Shown piece after piece: positions 26,897-36,991 of a stretch of 64,000 nt of DNA. The stretch comes from DATATB01 sp036268995 (GTDB taxonomy: Bacteria; Planctomycetota; Planctomycetia; Pirellulales; PNKZ01): assembly GCA_036268995.1 (NCBI GenBank), contig DATATB010000062.1, forward strand, positions 1 to 64,000, given 5' to 3'. Every line of letters begins with the position of its first letter. Position 1 is the first letter of the stretch. The translations under genes were made by a program, and so were the position numbers. The notes below the pieces were generated by a model, which did not search any database, had not been told where the DNA came from, and saw only the letters and a program-made list of their open reading frames with translations.

Positions 26897-29164
26897 ATGC
26901 GTTGTTCGAGTTGCCGAAGTGAGATCGTCCGCGGGGCACTGATTGTCGCGTCGTTCTGCCTGGCACTGGCGTGCCCAGCGATCGTGGCGCTGGCCCAGTC
27001 GGTGGGCCTGCCCGCTCCGCGCCTGCTCACGACCATGCCCATGGGCGGCCAGGCCGGCTCGCAAGTCGAGGTCACGATCAGCGGCGAGAATCTGGAGGAC
27101 GCCGATGACCTGGCCTTCTCCGATCGCCGAATCACGGCGACTCACAAGCTGAGCGCCGCCGGGCAGCCGGTGCCGAACCAATACGTCGTCAAGATCGCCG
27201 CCGATTGCCCGGCTGGCGTGTACGAAGCCCGAATCATGACGCGCTTGGGCATTTCCTCGTCGCGGGCGTTTTCGGTCGGTGCGCTGCCGGAAGTCACTCG
27301 CACGAAGCCGAACACGTCGCTCGCTAGCGCCATGGAGTTGAAGGTCAATTCCTTGTGCAACGCGGTAATGACCTTGCGGGCCGTCGATTTTTATTCCTTC
27401 AAAGGCCGCAAGGGTCAGCGCGTGATCGTGGATTGCGCGACCCGGGGCATCGACTCGAAGCTGGATGCCGTGGTGATCGTGGCCGACGCCCAAGGGCGCG
27501 ACTTGCTGGTCGAGCGCCGCGGCGGTGTTTTGGACTTTAGCGTGCCGGCAGACGGCACCTACGTGATCAAGGTTCACGAGCTGACGTTCAAAGGCGGCCC
27601 GGCGTATTACTATCGCCTGGCCCTGCAAGAACTGCCGGCCGGCGCGCCCATCGCCCGGCTGCCGTCGACCCGCGCGGTCTGTTCGTTCTCGTGGCCGCCG
27701 CGAGGTTTGCCGGAAAAGGCCAAGACTGCGGAGGTCGAGCCGAATAACGATCGAGCCCGGGCGCAAAAGATCTCGCTGCCTTGCGACCTTGCCGGCAGCT
27801 TCTTCCCGGCCGCGGACGTGGACGTGTTCCAGTTCGAAGCCAAAAAGGGCGACGTGTGGTGGGTCGAAGTGGCTTCGGAGCGGTTGGGTCGGCCGACCGA
27901 CCCCGCGATCCTCATTCAGCACGTTGCCGGTACGGGCGCCGCGGAGAAGCTCACCGACGTCGCCGAGATGAGCGACATTCCCAGCCCCGTGAAGGTTTCC
28001 AGCAACGGCTATGCCTACGATGGCCCGCCGTACAATGCCGGCACGTCCGACATCCTGGCGAAGCTCGCCATCCAGAAGGACGGCGTGCATCGCTTGCAAT
28101 TGACCGATCTGTTCGGCGGCACGCGCAACGATCCGCGCAACGTCTATCGCCTGGTCATCCGCAAAGCGGCTCCCGATTTTGCGCTCGTGGCCTGGGCACT
28201 GCACATGGAATTGCGCAACGGCGACCGCAACGCCGTGTCCAAGCCGCTTGCCTTGCGCGGCGGAGCGACCATGGCCCTAGAAGTGGTGGCCGTGCGGCGC
28301 GACGGTTTTGACGGCGAAATTGAGCTGGCGATGGAAGGCTTGCCGGCAGGCGTGACGGCGCGCGGCATCAAGATCCCGGCGGGCAAGTCGCGCGGAGTCA
28401 TGCTAGTGACCGCCGATGAGAAGGCCCCACGCTCGCTCGCAGCCGCCAGTTTTATTGGCCGTGCAAAGATCAATGGCGCCACCCTGACGCGTCCGTGCCG
28501 GTTGGCTTCGATGGCCTGGCCGATCGTGGACGCCTGGAGCGAAGTGCCCAGCCCGCGGCTGCTGGCCGACGTGCCGATATCGGTCAGCGGATTCGAGCTG
28601 GCTCCGCTCACCATTGCGTCTAAGGGCAGCGCGATCTTGGAAGCCACGGCCGGGCAAAAGCTCACGGTCCCGCTCACGCATAAGCGGCGTAGCGAGTTTT
28701 CTGGAGCTACGCTGCAACTGAAGGTGTTTGGCGACGGTTTCGAGCGAGCACCGGCGCTCACCGTCCCGGTGACGGCCGATAGCTCGCAGGCCGTTTTGGA
28801 TCTGGCCACATTGCGAACGCGGCCCGGCGAATACGTTATCAGTTTTTATGGCGGCGCGGTCGCAAAGTACCGGGACCGCACGCCGGCGGCCATTGCGGCC
28901 GAAGCGGCCTACCGCAAGGCCCAGGAAGAACTGCTGGCGCTGAACGCCGAGCCCACCAAGCCGGCCGGCCGCACCAAGAGCGAACAGGTCGAAGGCAAGG
29001 CCGCAGCCGATCATGCCGCCAAGCAAAAGGCTGCGGCCGCCGCGCTTGCCGCGGCCGCCGAGCAGCTCAAGCAGGCGACCGGAGCGGCCAAAACCAAGGA
29101 TATAGTCGATATCGTCGTTTCCGAACCCATTGCCATCCGCGTCAAACCGGCGGACAAAAAATGA
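26897..29164 (+). CDS. Exported protein with pre-peptidase C-terminal (PPC) domains
   Basis: The protein has 755 residues. The signal peptide spans roughly residues 10-37. An IPT/Ig-like domain follows (GGQAGSQVEVTISGENLEDA). Two PPC-type beta-sandwich domains come next, the first with VDFYSFKGRKGQRVIVDC and FSVPADGTYVIKVHEL, and the second with DVDVFQFEAKKGDVWWVEV. Later beta domains and an Ala/Lys-rich helical tail close the protein. PPC domains normally accompany secreted proteases, but no protease motif is present. It sits between a DUF1549/DUF1553 gene and a DUF1501 gene, whose ATG it overlaps (ATGA). An in-frame GTG at 26885 is an alternative start. Confidence 0.82.
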   Translation: MRCSSCRSEIVRGALIVASFCLALACPAIVALAQSVGLPAPRLLTTMPMGGQAGSQVEVTISGENLEDADDLAFSDRRITATHKLSAAGQPVPNQYVVKIAADCPAGVYEARIMTRLGISSSRAFSVGALPEVTRTKPNTSLASAMELKVNSLCNAVMTLRAVDFYSFKGRKGQRVIVDCATRGIDSKLDAVVIVADAQGRDLLVERRGGVLDFSVPADGTYVIKVHELTFKGGPAYYYRLALQELPAGAPIARLPSTRAVCSFSWPPRGLPEKAKTAEVEPNNDRARAQKISLPCDLAGSFFPAADVDVFQFEAKKGDVWWVEVASERLGRPTDPAILIQHVAGTGAAEKLTDVAEMSDIPSPVKVSSNGYAYDGPPYNAGTSDILAKLAIQKDGVHRLQLTDLFGGTRNDPRNVYRLVIRKAAPDFALVAWALHMELRNGDRNAVSKPLALRGGATMALEVVAVRRDGFDGEIELAMEGLPAGVTARGIKIPAGKSRGVMLVTADEKAPRSLAAASFIGRAKINGATLTRPCRLASMAWPIVDAWSEVPSPRLLADVPISVSGFELAPLTIASKGSAILEATAGQKLTVPLTHKRRSEFSGATLQLKVFGDGFERAPALTVPVTADSSQAVLDLATLRTRPGEYVISFYGGAVAKYRDRTPAAIAAEAAYRKAQEELLALNAEPTKPAGRTKSEQVEGKAAADHAAKQKAAAAALAAAAEQLKQATGAAKTKDIVDIVVSEPIAIRVKPADKK

Positions 29165-30615
29165 GCAAATCTCGCAAAGCTTTCTCGACCGCCGCTTGCC
29201 CCGGGCCGGGCGCTGCACCCTCCAGCAGCCGGCGCAGCTTTCTGCAAACCGGCCTGGCCGGATTTGCAACGCTGAGCCTGCCGGGCATTTTGAAGCTGCG
29301 CTCGGCCAGCCCGCTGTACGCGGCCGAAACGGCCGGGGCCAGCCGCGAAAAGACCGCCGTGATAATGGTCTGGCAGCCGGGCGGATTGTCGCACATCGAT
29401 TCCTACGATCCCAAGCCCAGCGCCGCCAGCGAATATCGCGGCCCGTTCGACACGATCGACACCAAGGTGCCGGGACTGCGCTTCACGGAACTCATGCCGC
29501 GGCAAGCCAAGATTGCCGACCGCTTCACTGTGCTCCGCTCGATGCACCAGTCGGCCGGCGGCCATCCGGCCGGTTCGATGCAATTGCTCTCGGGCGATCC
29601 CGACACGCGCGACAAGCCCGAGCCTCGCTACCCGGACTGGATGTCGGTGGCCAACTACCTTCGCTCGCGCGGCGGCCCGCGCCGCAACCCGCTGCCGGCC
29701 TACGTGGGCATCAATCCTCCCCGCGAGTACAACGGCCCGGCTTATCTCGGAGACGCCTATTCCCCGTTCGCGGTCTATGGCGATCCCAGCCTGCCGACTT
29801 TCTCCGTGCCCAATATCGGTCTCTCGGACACGAGCGAGGTCAAGCGGCTGGACCGGCGCTCGGCACTCCGCCGCAACCTCGACACGCTCGAGCGCGCTTT
29901 CGATCAGCAGGGCGAGCTGGCCGCGCTCGACGAATTCGAGACGCAGGCCATGACGCTGCTGACCAATCCGAAAACGAAAGAAGCCTTCGATCTGAGCCGC
30001 GAAGACAAGCGGACCCGCGATCGCTATGGACGGAATTCGTGGGGCCAGCAGCTCTTGCTGGCGCGGCGCCTGGTGGAAGCCGGCGTGGAAGTCTTGACTA
30101 CCAGCCTGAGCGGCCCGCTGTGCGGACGCGTGAACAACTGGGACGACCACGCGGTCAACCACAATGTGTTCGAAGCCATGCAGTTCCGCGCGGAAGTCTA
30201 CGACCAGGCCGTCTCGGCCCTGATCGAAGATGTTTATGAGCGCGGCCTGGACAAGCGCGTGCTAGTCGTAGTGACCGGCGAGTTCGGCCGCACGCCCAAG
30301 ATCAGCTACGCGGCCAGCACCGGCGGCGGCAATGCCAGCGCGCCGGCCGGCACGATGCAGCCCGGCCGCGATCATTGGCCGCGTGCGTTCTCGAACATCT
30401 GGGCGGGCGGCGGCATTCAGCACGGCCGCTTTATCGGCGCCACCGACAAGCGGGGCGAGGATGCCATCGAACGCATTTGCGGCCCCGGCGATTTCCTGGC
30501 GACGATCTACCATCACCTGGGCATCGATGCCTCGAAGACGATGATTCGCGACTTCAACGGGCGTCCCACGCCCATCGTCGATCACGGCAAACCGATCCCC
30601 GAGCTGATCGCTTGA
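29161..30615 (+). CDS. DUF1501 Tat-exported sulfatase-fold protein
   Basis: The protein has 484 residues. The Tat signal SSRRSFLQTGLAGFATLSL follows a 23-residue Ser/Ala/Pro leader. The fold markers are VIMVWQPGGLSHIDSYDPK, HPAGSMQLLSGDPD, TSLSGPLCGRVNNWDDHAVN and LVVVTGEFGRTPKISY with GRDHWPRAFSNIWAGGGIQHG. These give the same Asp/His constellation as the other two DUF1501 proteins in the window. Its start overlaps the PPC gene by four bases, so expression is coupled. It is the last gene of a three-gene unit beginning at 24568, and a sugar kinase converges on it from the other strand. Confidence 0.9.
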   Translation: MSKSRKAFSTAACPGPGAAPSSSRRSFLQTGLAGFATLSLPGILKLRSASPLYAAETAGASREKTAVIMVWQPGGLSHIDSYDPKPSAASEYRGPFDTIDTKVPGLRFTELMPRQAKIADRFTVLRSMHQSAGGHPAGSMQLLSGDPDTRDKPEPRYPDWMSVANYLRSRGGPRRNPLPAYVGINPPREYNGPAYLGDAYSPFAVYGDPSLPTFSVPNIGLSDTSEVKRLDRRSALRRNLDTLERAFDQQGELAALDEFETQAMTLLTNPKTKEAFDLSREDKRTRDRYGRNSWGQQLLLARRLVEAGVEVLTTSLSGPLCGRVNNWDDHAVNHNVFEAMQFRAEVYDQAVSALIEDVYERGLDKRVLVVVTGEFGRTPKISYAASTGGGNASAPAGTMQPGRDHWPRAFSNIWAGGGIQHGRFIGATDKRGEDAIERICGPGDFLATIYHHLGIDASKTMIRDFNGRPTPIVDHGKPIPELIA

Positions 30616-30647
30616 GGCTCGCCCGAAGCGGCTTTGCGCCAGCCGGA

Positions 30648-31730
30648 TCAGCGCTGCACACGCGCCGATCCGCCTTTCGCCAGCGCCTCCACTTCGTCGA
30701 GCCGGGCCATCGTCACGTCGCCGGGAAAGGTGGTCAGCAAGGCGCCGTGCGCCCAGCCCAGCCGCAAGGCTTCTTCAGGACTTCGGCCCGCCATCAAGCC
30801 GTAAATCAAGCCTGCCGCGAAGCCGTCGCCGCCGCCGATCCGATCCAGGACGTCAAGCTGCATGGTCGGGCTTACATAACGCTTGCCGTCGAGCCAGAGC
30901 ACGGCCGCCCAGTCGTGGCGGTTGGTCGAATGCACCTCGCGCAGCGTCGTGGCGACCAGCTTGATGTTCGGAAACTGGCCGACAACCTGGTCGATCAATC
31001 CAAAGAACACGTCGGGATCGAGCTTCGACTTATGCGCCACTTCCGGTCCTGTGATGCCGAGCCCTTTTTGCAGGTCTTCTTCGTTGCCGATCAAGGCATC
31101 CACATTGCTGACGATCTTCCGGATGACCTGGTTGGCTCGCTGGGTGCCGCCGACCGATGCCCACAGCTTGGCGCGGTAATTCAGATCGAACGAATTGATC
31201 GCGCCGGCCGCCTTGGCGGCTTGCATGCCTTCGATGATCAGGTCCGAGGTCGTCTCGGACAGCGCGGCGAAAATGCCGCCGGAATGGAACCAGCGCACGC
31301 CGGAGGCATGAATTTTGGCCCAATCGAAGTCGCCCGGCTTGAGCAGGGCGCCGGCCTCGTTGGCCCGGTTGTAAAACACGACCGGCGGCCGAACTCCCTG
31401 GCCGCGGTCGCTATACACCGTGGCAATATTCGGTCCGCGCACGCCGTCGTGCTGAAACCGCTTGAAGATCGGCGTGACGCCCATCTCGCGCATCCGGCCT
31501 TCGACCAGCTCGCCGATCGGGTAATCCACCATCGCGCTGGCCACGGCCGTTTTCAGGCCAAAACAGTCGGAAAGATTGGCCGCGACGTTGTACTCGCCGC
31601 CCGACACGTGGATCTCGGCAGACCGCGCCTTGCGAAAGGGGATGATGCCCGGGTCCAGGCGATGCACCAAGGCGCCCAGCGACAAGAAATCCAAAGCACA
31701 CGTGTCTTTTCGGATTGCGAAATTAGCCAT
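30648..31730 (-). CDS. PfkB-family sugar kinase, KDG-kinase-like
   Basis: This is a 360-residue cytoplasmic ATP-dependent sugar kinase. The N-terminal PfkB signature appears as VSGGEYNVAANLSDCFGLKT. The C-terminal signature is RIGGGDGFAAGLIYGL, in which the usual GAGD anion hole reads GGGD with the catalytic Asp kept. FDLNYRAKLW and the overall length resemble 2-keto-3-deoxygluconate kinases. That is the best guess, but other sugar acids or ketohexoses are possible. GGAGGAGAG directly before the ATG at 31728-31730 is an excellent ribosome site and sets the start. KDG kinase would fit degradation of uronic-acid polysaccharides. Confidence 0.88.
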   Translation of the reverse strand: MANFAIRKDTCALDFLSLGALVHRLDPGIIPFRKARSAEIHVSGGEYNVAANLSDCFGLKTAVASAMVDYPIGELVEGRMREMGVTPIFKRFQHDGVRGPNIATVYSDRGQGVRPPVVFYNRANEAGALLKPGDFDWAKIHASGVRWFHSGGIFAALSETTSDLIIEGMQAAKAAGAINSFDLNYRAKLWASVGGTQRANQVIRKIVSNVDALIGNEEDLQKGLGITGPEVAHKSKLDPDVFFGLIDQVVGQFPNIKLVATTLREVHSTNRHDWAAVLWLDGKRYVSPTMQLDVLDRIGGGDGFAAGLIYGLMAGRSPEEALRLGWAHGALLTTFPGDVTMARLDEVEALAKGGSARVQR

Positions 31731-31789
31731 CTCTCCTCCAGCAATAATCAGCGTACGAATTTTCTGCACGAGGCTAGCAAAGGGGCGAC

Positions 31790-31818
31790 TTCGATTCGCC
31801 CAGTTCGCCCACTATAAT
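31790..31818 (+). promoter_or_regulatory. Candidate promoter for the LamG-cytochrome gene
   Basis: A perfect TATAAT at 31813-31818 is followed by the gene starting at 31926. The hexamer 17 bases upstream (TTCGAT, 31790-31795) is a poor -35 match, so an activator may be needed. It lies in the divergent gap shared with the sugar kinase. Confidence 0.4.
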
Positions 31819-31925
31819 CATTCTGTCGATGGCAGTCCCCACCGGGGCGGGGAAAAATCGTCTTGTTTTCTGCGATGAGGGAACTTGCACCGTTTCGCAA
31901 TCCGCAGCCGTGGGGTTCAATCGCC

Positions 31926-34900
31926 ATGAATGGTCTTTCCGTGTTGATCGTCCTGCTGGGCCTGGCTGCCGCCGCGCCCGAGCCCGATAGCGGCGCCGCG
32001 GGCGAGCCGCAGAACGATTCTTCGCCGGCGCTCAAGTCCGAGGCCCGGACCGTGGCCCGCTGGACGTTCGAGTCCGAGCCTGAACCGGGCGTGCAAACGA
32101 AGATCACCTTCGACGCCGGGCCGCGTCCCCCCGCCTATCCGGGCTTTGCCCCCGACAACCGCGCCGCAGCGTTTTCCAATGGCGCGACGTTGCTCCTGGC
32201 CGATGACGGTCCCGATGGCCAGTTGCGGTTTGCCCAGGGCGACAGCCTGACCCTTGAGGCTTGGGTCCGCGTCGGCGAGCTCAAGCCCGGCCGGTATGCC
32301 TACCTCATCGGCAAGGGTCGCAGCGGCAAGCGCGGACTGCCCGAAAAGAATCAGAACTACGCCTTGCGTCTCAAAGGCGATGCCAAGGGGCCGCGCATCA
32401 GCTTTCTGTTCGCCAGCCAAAGCGCGTCGGGCAAGCCGGGCGAATGGCATCGTTGGACTTCGACCGAGGGCTTCCAACCCGGCTCAGCCTGGCACCACGT
32501 CGCCGTGAGCTACACGTTCGGCAAGCCGGAAAGCGTGCGTGGCTACATCGACGGCCGCGAAGCACCCGGCGCTTGGGACCTGGGCGGAGCGACCCGTCGC
32601 CCGCCGGTGGCCGATGCCGACGACTTGCTGCTGGCCAGCGGCAATGCCGGCGCCCAGGGCAACCGGTTCGAGGGTTGGCTGGACGAAGTGGCCATCCGTC
32701 GCGGACTGGTGCAGCCCGAGGAGCTAAAAGCCCGGTTCGCCTTTGTGCCGCCGCCACCGCCGGTCAGCCGCGAGGCGGTGCCGCACGGCCAGGTGCTGGT
32801 GCAAATTTGCGAAAACGGCCTGCCGACTGCCAACGTCTGGCCGGTCGAACCACCGGCGGCGACCGAGAGCTACGAGCAGGAAGCTTTTGGGTTTTTCGAG
32901 ATGCCGCAAAAGTACGTCGATACGGGCGTCCGCGGCGATCGGGCTAATCCGCTGCTGCTGCGGGCCGCGGCCGTGGTGAACTTGCCGGCCGGCAAGCATC
33001 GCTTCCTGCTTCGCGCGCGAGGCGCATCGCGGCTATTCGTCGATGGGCAACTGTTGTTGCGCACGAATTTTCCCACCGGCGACGACGGCGGACATGGCAA
33101 AGTCAAACCGGCGGAGGATTATCTCGATCTGGGACCCGACTTCCGCTTTGCTCCGGCCGGCGAAGGCGAGTCCTGGTGTGCTTTCGACGTGGCGGCCGGC
33201 GAGCACTTCGTCATTTTGGAAACGCTGGTCGGCGGTCTCGTCGGCAAGTCCAAACGGCGTCCGGAGCTGGGCGAGACCGTGGTTGCGCTGTCCACGTCGG
33301 GAACCGATGCGTGGCAACTGCTGAGTCCCGGCGCGCGGCACTTTCCTTACACCGATCGCGGCTGGGCTGCGTATGCGGCCGAGCGCCGGCAGGCGCTCGA
33401 CGTGCTGAACAGCCGAGCCCGAGCCGTGCTGCGCGAGGCGCACGCCCCCTACTGGAATCGCCGCCGCGAAACGGCCCGCACGTACCTGGCCCAAACGCCC
33501 GAGGTGCCGGTGCCCGCGCTCCCCGCCGGCGCTCCGGCCCAAAATGCGATCGACCATTTTCTGGCCGTGCGATTGGCAGCCGCGCGCGAGCAGGTCGCGG
33601 CCGTGCCTGCCGACGGCGTGAACTTTTTCCAGGGCGTGCTGCCGATCCTGGAAACCAAATGCTTCGCGTGTCATCGCGGCAGCAAGGTGCAAGGCGGCCT
33701 GCGGCTCGACTCGCTGGCCGGCGCACGCAACGGCGGCGAAGGCTATGGTCCGGCCGTCGTGCCCGGCCATCCCGAATCGAGTTCGCTGCTCGAGCGTGTG
33801 CGCTCGACCGATCCCGACACCGTGATGCCGCCCAAGGGCGAGCTGCTCACAAAAGAACAGATCGTGTTGCTCGAACGCTGGATTCGCGAGGGAGCCCACT
33901 GGCCCGAGTTTCAACTCCAGCGGGCGACGGTGACTCCTGTGTGCGACGACCTGGCCTTTTTGCGGCGGCTGGCGCTCGACACGGTCGGCGTTGTGCCGTC
34001 GCTGGAGGAGATCGCGGCCTTCCAGTCCGATCCGCCGGCAACTCGCCGGGCGTCGGCCGTGGACCGCTACCTGGCCGATCCGCGTTGGGCCGAGCATTGG
34101 ATGGGCTATTGGCAAGACGTGTTGGCCGAGAATCCGAACATCCTGAATCCCACGCTCAATAACACCGGGCCGTTCCGCTGGTGGATTCATGAGTCGCTGG
34201 TGGACGACAAGCCGATGGACCTGTTTGTCACCGAGCTGGTGCGGATGCGGGGCAGCGAGCGTTTCGGCGGCCCGGCCGGTTTTGCCGTGGCTTCGCAGAA
34301 CGACGCGCCGCTGGCCACCAAGGGCACGATCGTCAGCACGGCGTTTCTGGGGATCGAGATGAAATGCGCCCGCTGCCACGACGCGCCGGCGCATGCCAGC
34401 AAGCAAGCCGATTTGTTCGGCCTGGCGGCGCTGTTGGCCGCCGCGCCCGTCGAGGTGCCAAAAACCAGCAGCGTGTCGCTCGACAAGCTGTCGGCCGGCG
34501 GCCGGATGCCGCTGATCGAAGTCACGCTCAAGCCCGGCAGCCGGGTCGAGCCGAGATGGCCGTTTCCCGAGTTGTGCGACGAGTCGCTGGGTGCGGCGCT
34601 GGCCGAAGATCCACAAGACACGCGCGACCGCCTGGCGGCCTTGATCACCGCCCCGCAAAACGCCCGCTTCGCCCAAGTGATTGCCAATCGCATCTGGCAG
34701 CGGCTGATGGGCCGCGGGCTGGTCGACCCTGTGGACGATTGGGAACACGGCCGCGCGTCGCATCCCGAGCTGCTCGGCTGGCTCGGCCGCGAGCTGGTCC
34801 GCAGCGGTTACCAGGCGAAGACCATCGCGCGGCTGGTGCTGAATTCGCACGCCTATCAGCGCGCCGCCGACCCTGCGCTGCGCGAGACCGGTCCGCTGTT

Positions 34901-35642
34901 CGTGGCGCCGGCTGCCAGGCGGCTATCGGCCGAGCAAGTTGTCGATTCGCTGTTCGTGGTCACCGGCAAGCCGTTCCGCGTGGAGGAGGTCAATCTCGAC
35001 GTCGATGGGCGGCGCGATCTGAAAAACTCGATCAGCCTCGGCCGGCCGACGCGCTGCTGGATGCTGGCCTCGACGTCGAACGAACGCGACCGGCCCAGTT
35101 TGGCACTGCCCCGCGTGCAGGCCGTGGCCGACGTGATGCAGGCCTTTGGCTGGCGCGGCGCACGGCAGGACGCGGCCAGCGTCCGCGACACGGCGGCCAA
35201 TGCCTTGCAGCCGGCGATCCTGGCCAATGGCACGATGAGCATTTGGCTCACGCGACTGAGCGACGACCACGCCGTGACGCAATTGGCCCTGCAAGATCAG
35301 CCGGTCGAGACGTTGCTCGAACGGCTGTTTCTGCGGATTCTGACCCGCAAGCCCACGGCCCAGGAGCGGGCGGCGCTGGTCGATTACCTGCGCCCGGGCT
35401 ATGCGTCTCGCCGGCGCGACGTCCGGCCCAGCGCCGCCAGCGCGGCGACGCGTGGACCTAAGCGTTACGTCTCGTGGTCGAACCATCTCGATCCCGAATC
35501 GACCGTGTTGAGACAACAGGAAGAAGTGGCCGCTCGCCGTGGCGATCCGCCGACCGAGCGCCTGGCGCCGGCTTGGCGCGAGCGGTTGGAAGATGTGGTA
35601 TGGGCGCTAGTGAATGCGCCGGAGTTCGTGTTTTCGCCGTGA
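31926..35642 (+). CDS. LamG/PA14-like + cytochrome + DUF1549/DUF1553 exported protein
   Basis: The protein has 1238 residues, the longest of the three family members here. After a signal peptide, a LamG/concanavalin-like domain (about 45-285) carries RFAQGDSLTLEAWVRVGEL and WHHVAVSYTFG. A PA14-like stretch (FLLRARGASRLFVDGQLLL) follows at about 330-460. Next come the cytochrome domain with CFACHRGSKVQGGLRLDSL, DUF1549 with a second motif CARCHDAPAHASK, and DUF1553 (FAQVIANRIWQRLMGRGLVDP). The N-terminal lectin-like part suggests that it binds glycan directly. It pairs with the DUF1501 gene 48 bases downstream. Confidence 0.88.
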   Translation: MNGLSVLIVLLGLAAAAPEPDSGAAGEPQNDSSPALKSEARTVARWTFESEPEPGVQTKITFDAGPRPPAYPGFAPDNRAAAFSNGATLLLADDGPDGQLRFAQGDSLTLEAWVRVGELKPGRYAYLIGKGRSGKRGLPEKNQNYALRLKGDAKGPRISFLFASQSASGKPGEWHRWTSTEGFQPGSAWHHVAVSYTFGKPESVRGYIDGREAPGAWDLGGATRRPPVADADDLLLASGNAGAQGNRFEGWLDEVAIRRGLVQPEELKARFAFVPPPPPVSREAVPHGQVLVQICENGLPTANVWPVEPPAATESYEQEAFGFFEMPQKYVDTGVRGDRANPLLLRAAAVVNLPAGKHRFLLRARGASRLFVDGQLLLRTNFPTGDDGGHGKVKPAEDYLDLGPDFRFAPAGEGESWCAFDVAAGEHFVILETLVGGLVGKSKRRPELGETVVALSTSGTDAWQLLSPGARHFPYTDRGWAAYAAERRQALDVLNSRARAVLREAHAPYWNRRRETARTYLAQTPEVPVPALPAGAPAQNAIDHFLAVRLAAAREQVAAVPADGVNFFQGVLPILETKCFACHRGSKVQGGLRLDSLAGARNGGEGYGPAVVPGHPESSSLLERVRSTDPDTVMPPKGELLTKEQIVLLERWIREGAHWPEFQLQRATVTPVCDDLAFLRRLALDTVGVVPSLEEIAAFQSDPPATRRASAVDRYLADPRWAEHWMGYWQDVLAENPNILNPTLNNTGPFRWWIHESLVDDKPMDLFVTELVRMRGSERFGGPAGFAVASQNDAPLATKGTIVSTAFLGIEMKCARCHDAPAHASKQADLFGLAALLAAAPVEVPKTSSVSLDKLSAGGRMPLIEVTLKPGSRVEPRWPFPELCDESLGAALAEDPQDTRDRLAALITAPQNARFAQVIANRIWQRLMGRGLVDPVDDWEHGRASHPELLGWLGRELVRSGYQAKTIARLVLNSHAYQRAADPALRETGPLFVAPAARRLSAEQVVDSLFVVTGKPFRVEEVNLDVDGRRDLKNSISLGRPTRCWMLASTSNERDRPSLALPRVQAVADVMQAFGWRGARQDAASVRDTAANALQPAILANGTMSIWLTRLSDDHAVTQLALQDQPVETLLERLFLRILTRKPTAQERAALVDYLRPGYASRRRDVRPSAASAATRGPKRYVSWSNHLDPESTVLRQQEEVAARRGDPPTERLAPAWRERLEDVVWALVNAPEFVFSP

Positions 35643-35690
35643 TGCCGTAGTCCGTCGCCATTGAACCGACCTGAACCGAGAACCTTTGCC

Positions 35691-36956
35691 ATGCAGCGCC
35701 GCACGTTTCTCAAGCTGGCCGCAACCGCGTCCCTGGCACCGGCCGTATCCGCCGCGGCCGAGACGGCCCCGCCGTTGGGCAAGGCCGAGCATTGCATCTT
35801 CATCTGGCTGGGCGGCGGCATGGCCCAGATCGACACGTTCGATCCCAAGTCGCTGGGCGATGCCAAGAGCAAACCCAAACGGCCCGGCTCCTATTACGGC
35901 TCGATCGAAACCTCGGTGCCGGGCGTGAGGGTGTGCGAACATTTGTCAAAAGTCGCGCCGCTGGTCGACCGCCTGACGATCGTCCGCACGGTCAATCATC
36001 GCGTGATCGACGAACACGCCTTTGCCACCAACCTGGTCCACACCGGCCGCACGACCAGCGGCAACATCGCTTATCCGTCGATCGGTTCGCTCGTGGCGCA
36101 CCAGCGCGGGGCGGCGGCCCCCGGCGTGCCGGCTTACATGCTCATCGGGTATCCCAACGCCAGCCGCGGGCCGGGCTATCTCGGCGCCAAGCACGGATTC
36201 ATCTATCTGGTCGATACAGGCGCCGGTCCGGCCGGCTTCACGTTGCCCGAGTTCGTGCCGGCCGATCGCATGCATCGCCGCCAGCAGTTGCTCGCCAGCC
36301 TAAAGCATCCGGCGACCGCCGGCTCGCTGATGGCCGATTACGAGCAGGCGCAGGCCGAAGCCATGCGCCTGGCCGGGCCGGGCTTTATGAAGAATTTTCA
36401 GCTCACCACCGAGCCCGCCGAGTTGCGGACCCGCTATGGCGGCGAGTTCGGGCAGCGCTGCTTGCTCGCCCGGCGGCTGGTGCAAGCCGGAGTGCGCTTC
36501 ATCGAGGTGTCGCACAATCTCAACTTCATCAACGGCACAGGCTGGGACACGCACAATGCCGGCCAATTGAACCAACACATCCTGATCCAGGAACTCGACA
36601 CGGCCTTAGCCGCCTTGATCGCCGACCTGGAGGCACAAAAACTGCTCGACAAAACGCTGGTGGTCGTGGCCACGGAATTTGGCCGACCGGCGGCTTTTGA
36701 CGGCGGCGGGGGACGCGGACATCAAGGCACGGCCTTTTCGCTGGTGCTTGCTGGCGGCGGCCTGCGGCACTGCGGCGCTTACGGCGTGACCGATGAACTA
36801 GCAAAGCTGCCGCTGGACAAACCGGTCAGCATTCCCGACTTTCATGCCACGCTGCACGCCGCGCTGGGAATCAATCTCGCGGGCGAAATCTACGCCGGCA
36901 CGCGGCCCGTGCCGATCACCGACGGCGGCCAGCCCATCGCGGCCCTGTTCGCGTAG
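35691..36956 (+). CDS. DUF1501 Tat-exported sulfatase-fold protein
   Basis: The protein has 421 residues. A Tat-type leader begins at once (QRRTFLKLAATASLAPAVSA). Markers are CIFIWLGGGMAQIDTFDPK, NLVHTGRTTSGNIAYPSIGS, IEVSHNLNFINGTGWDTHN and LVVVATEFGRPAAFDGGGGRGH. It is shorter than the other two DUF1501 proteins and keeps the C-terminal DGGQPIAALF. It is the second gene of the unit starting at 31926. An upstream in-frame start at 35661 would add ten residues before the Tat motif; the ATG at 35691 is preferred. Confidence 0.9.
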   Translation: MQRRTFLKLAATASLAPAVSAAAETAPPLGKAEHCIFIWLGGGMAQIDTFDPKSLGDAKSKPKRPGSYYGSIETSVPGVRVCEHLSKVAPLVDRLTIVRTVNHRVIDEHAFATNLVHTGRTTSGNIAYPSIGSLVAHQRGAAAPGVPAYMLIGYPNASRGPGYLGAKHGFIYLVDTGAGPAGFTLPEFVPADRMHRRQQLLASLKHPATAGSLMADYEQAQAEAMRLAGPGFMKNFQLTTEPAELRTRYGGEFGQRCLLARRLVQAGVRFIEVSHNLNFINGTGWDTHNAGQLNQHILIQELDTALAALIADLEAQKLLDKTLVVVATEFGRPAAFDGGGGRGHQGTAFSLVLAGGGLRHCGAYGVTDELAKLPLDKPVSIPDFHATLHAALGINLAGEIYAGTRPVPITDGGQPIAALFA

Positions 36957-36991
36957 CCGCGAGCAGGAAATACGAAGCAATACAAAAGCAA

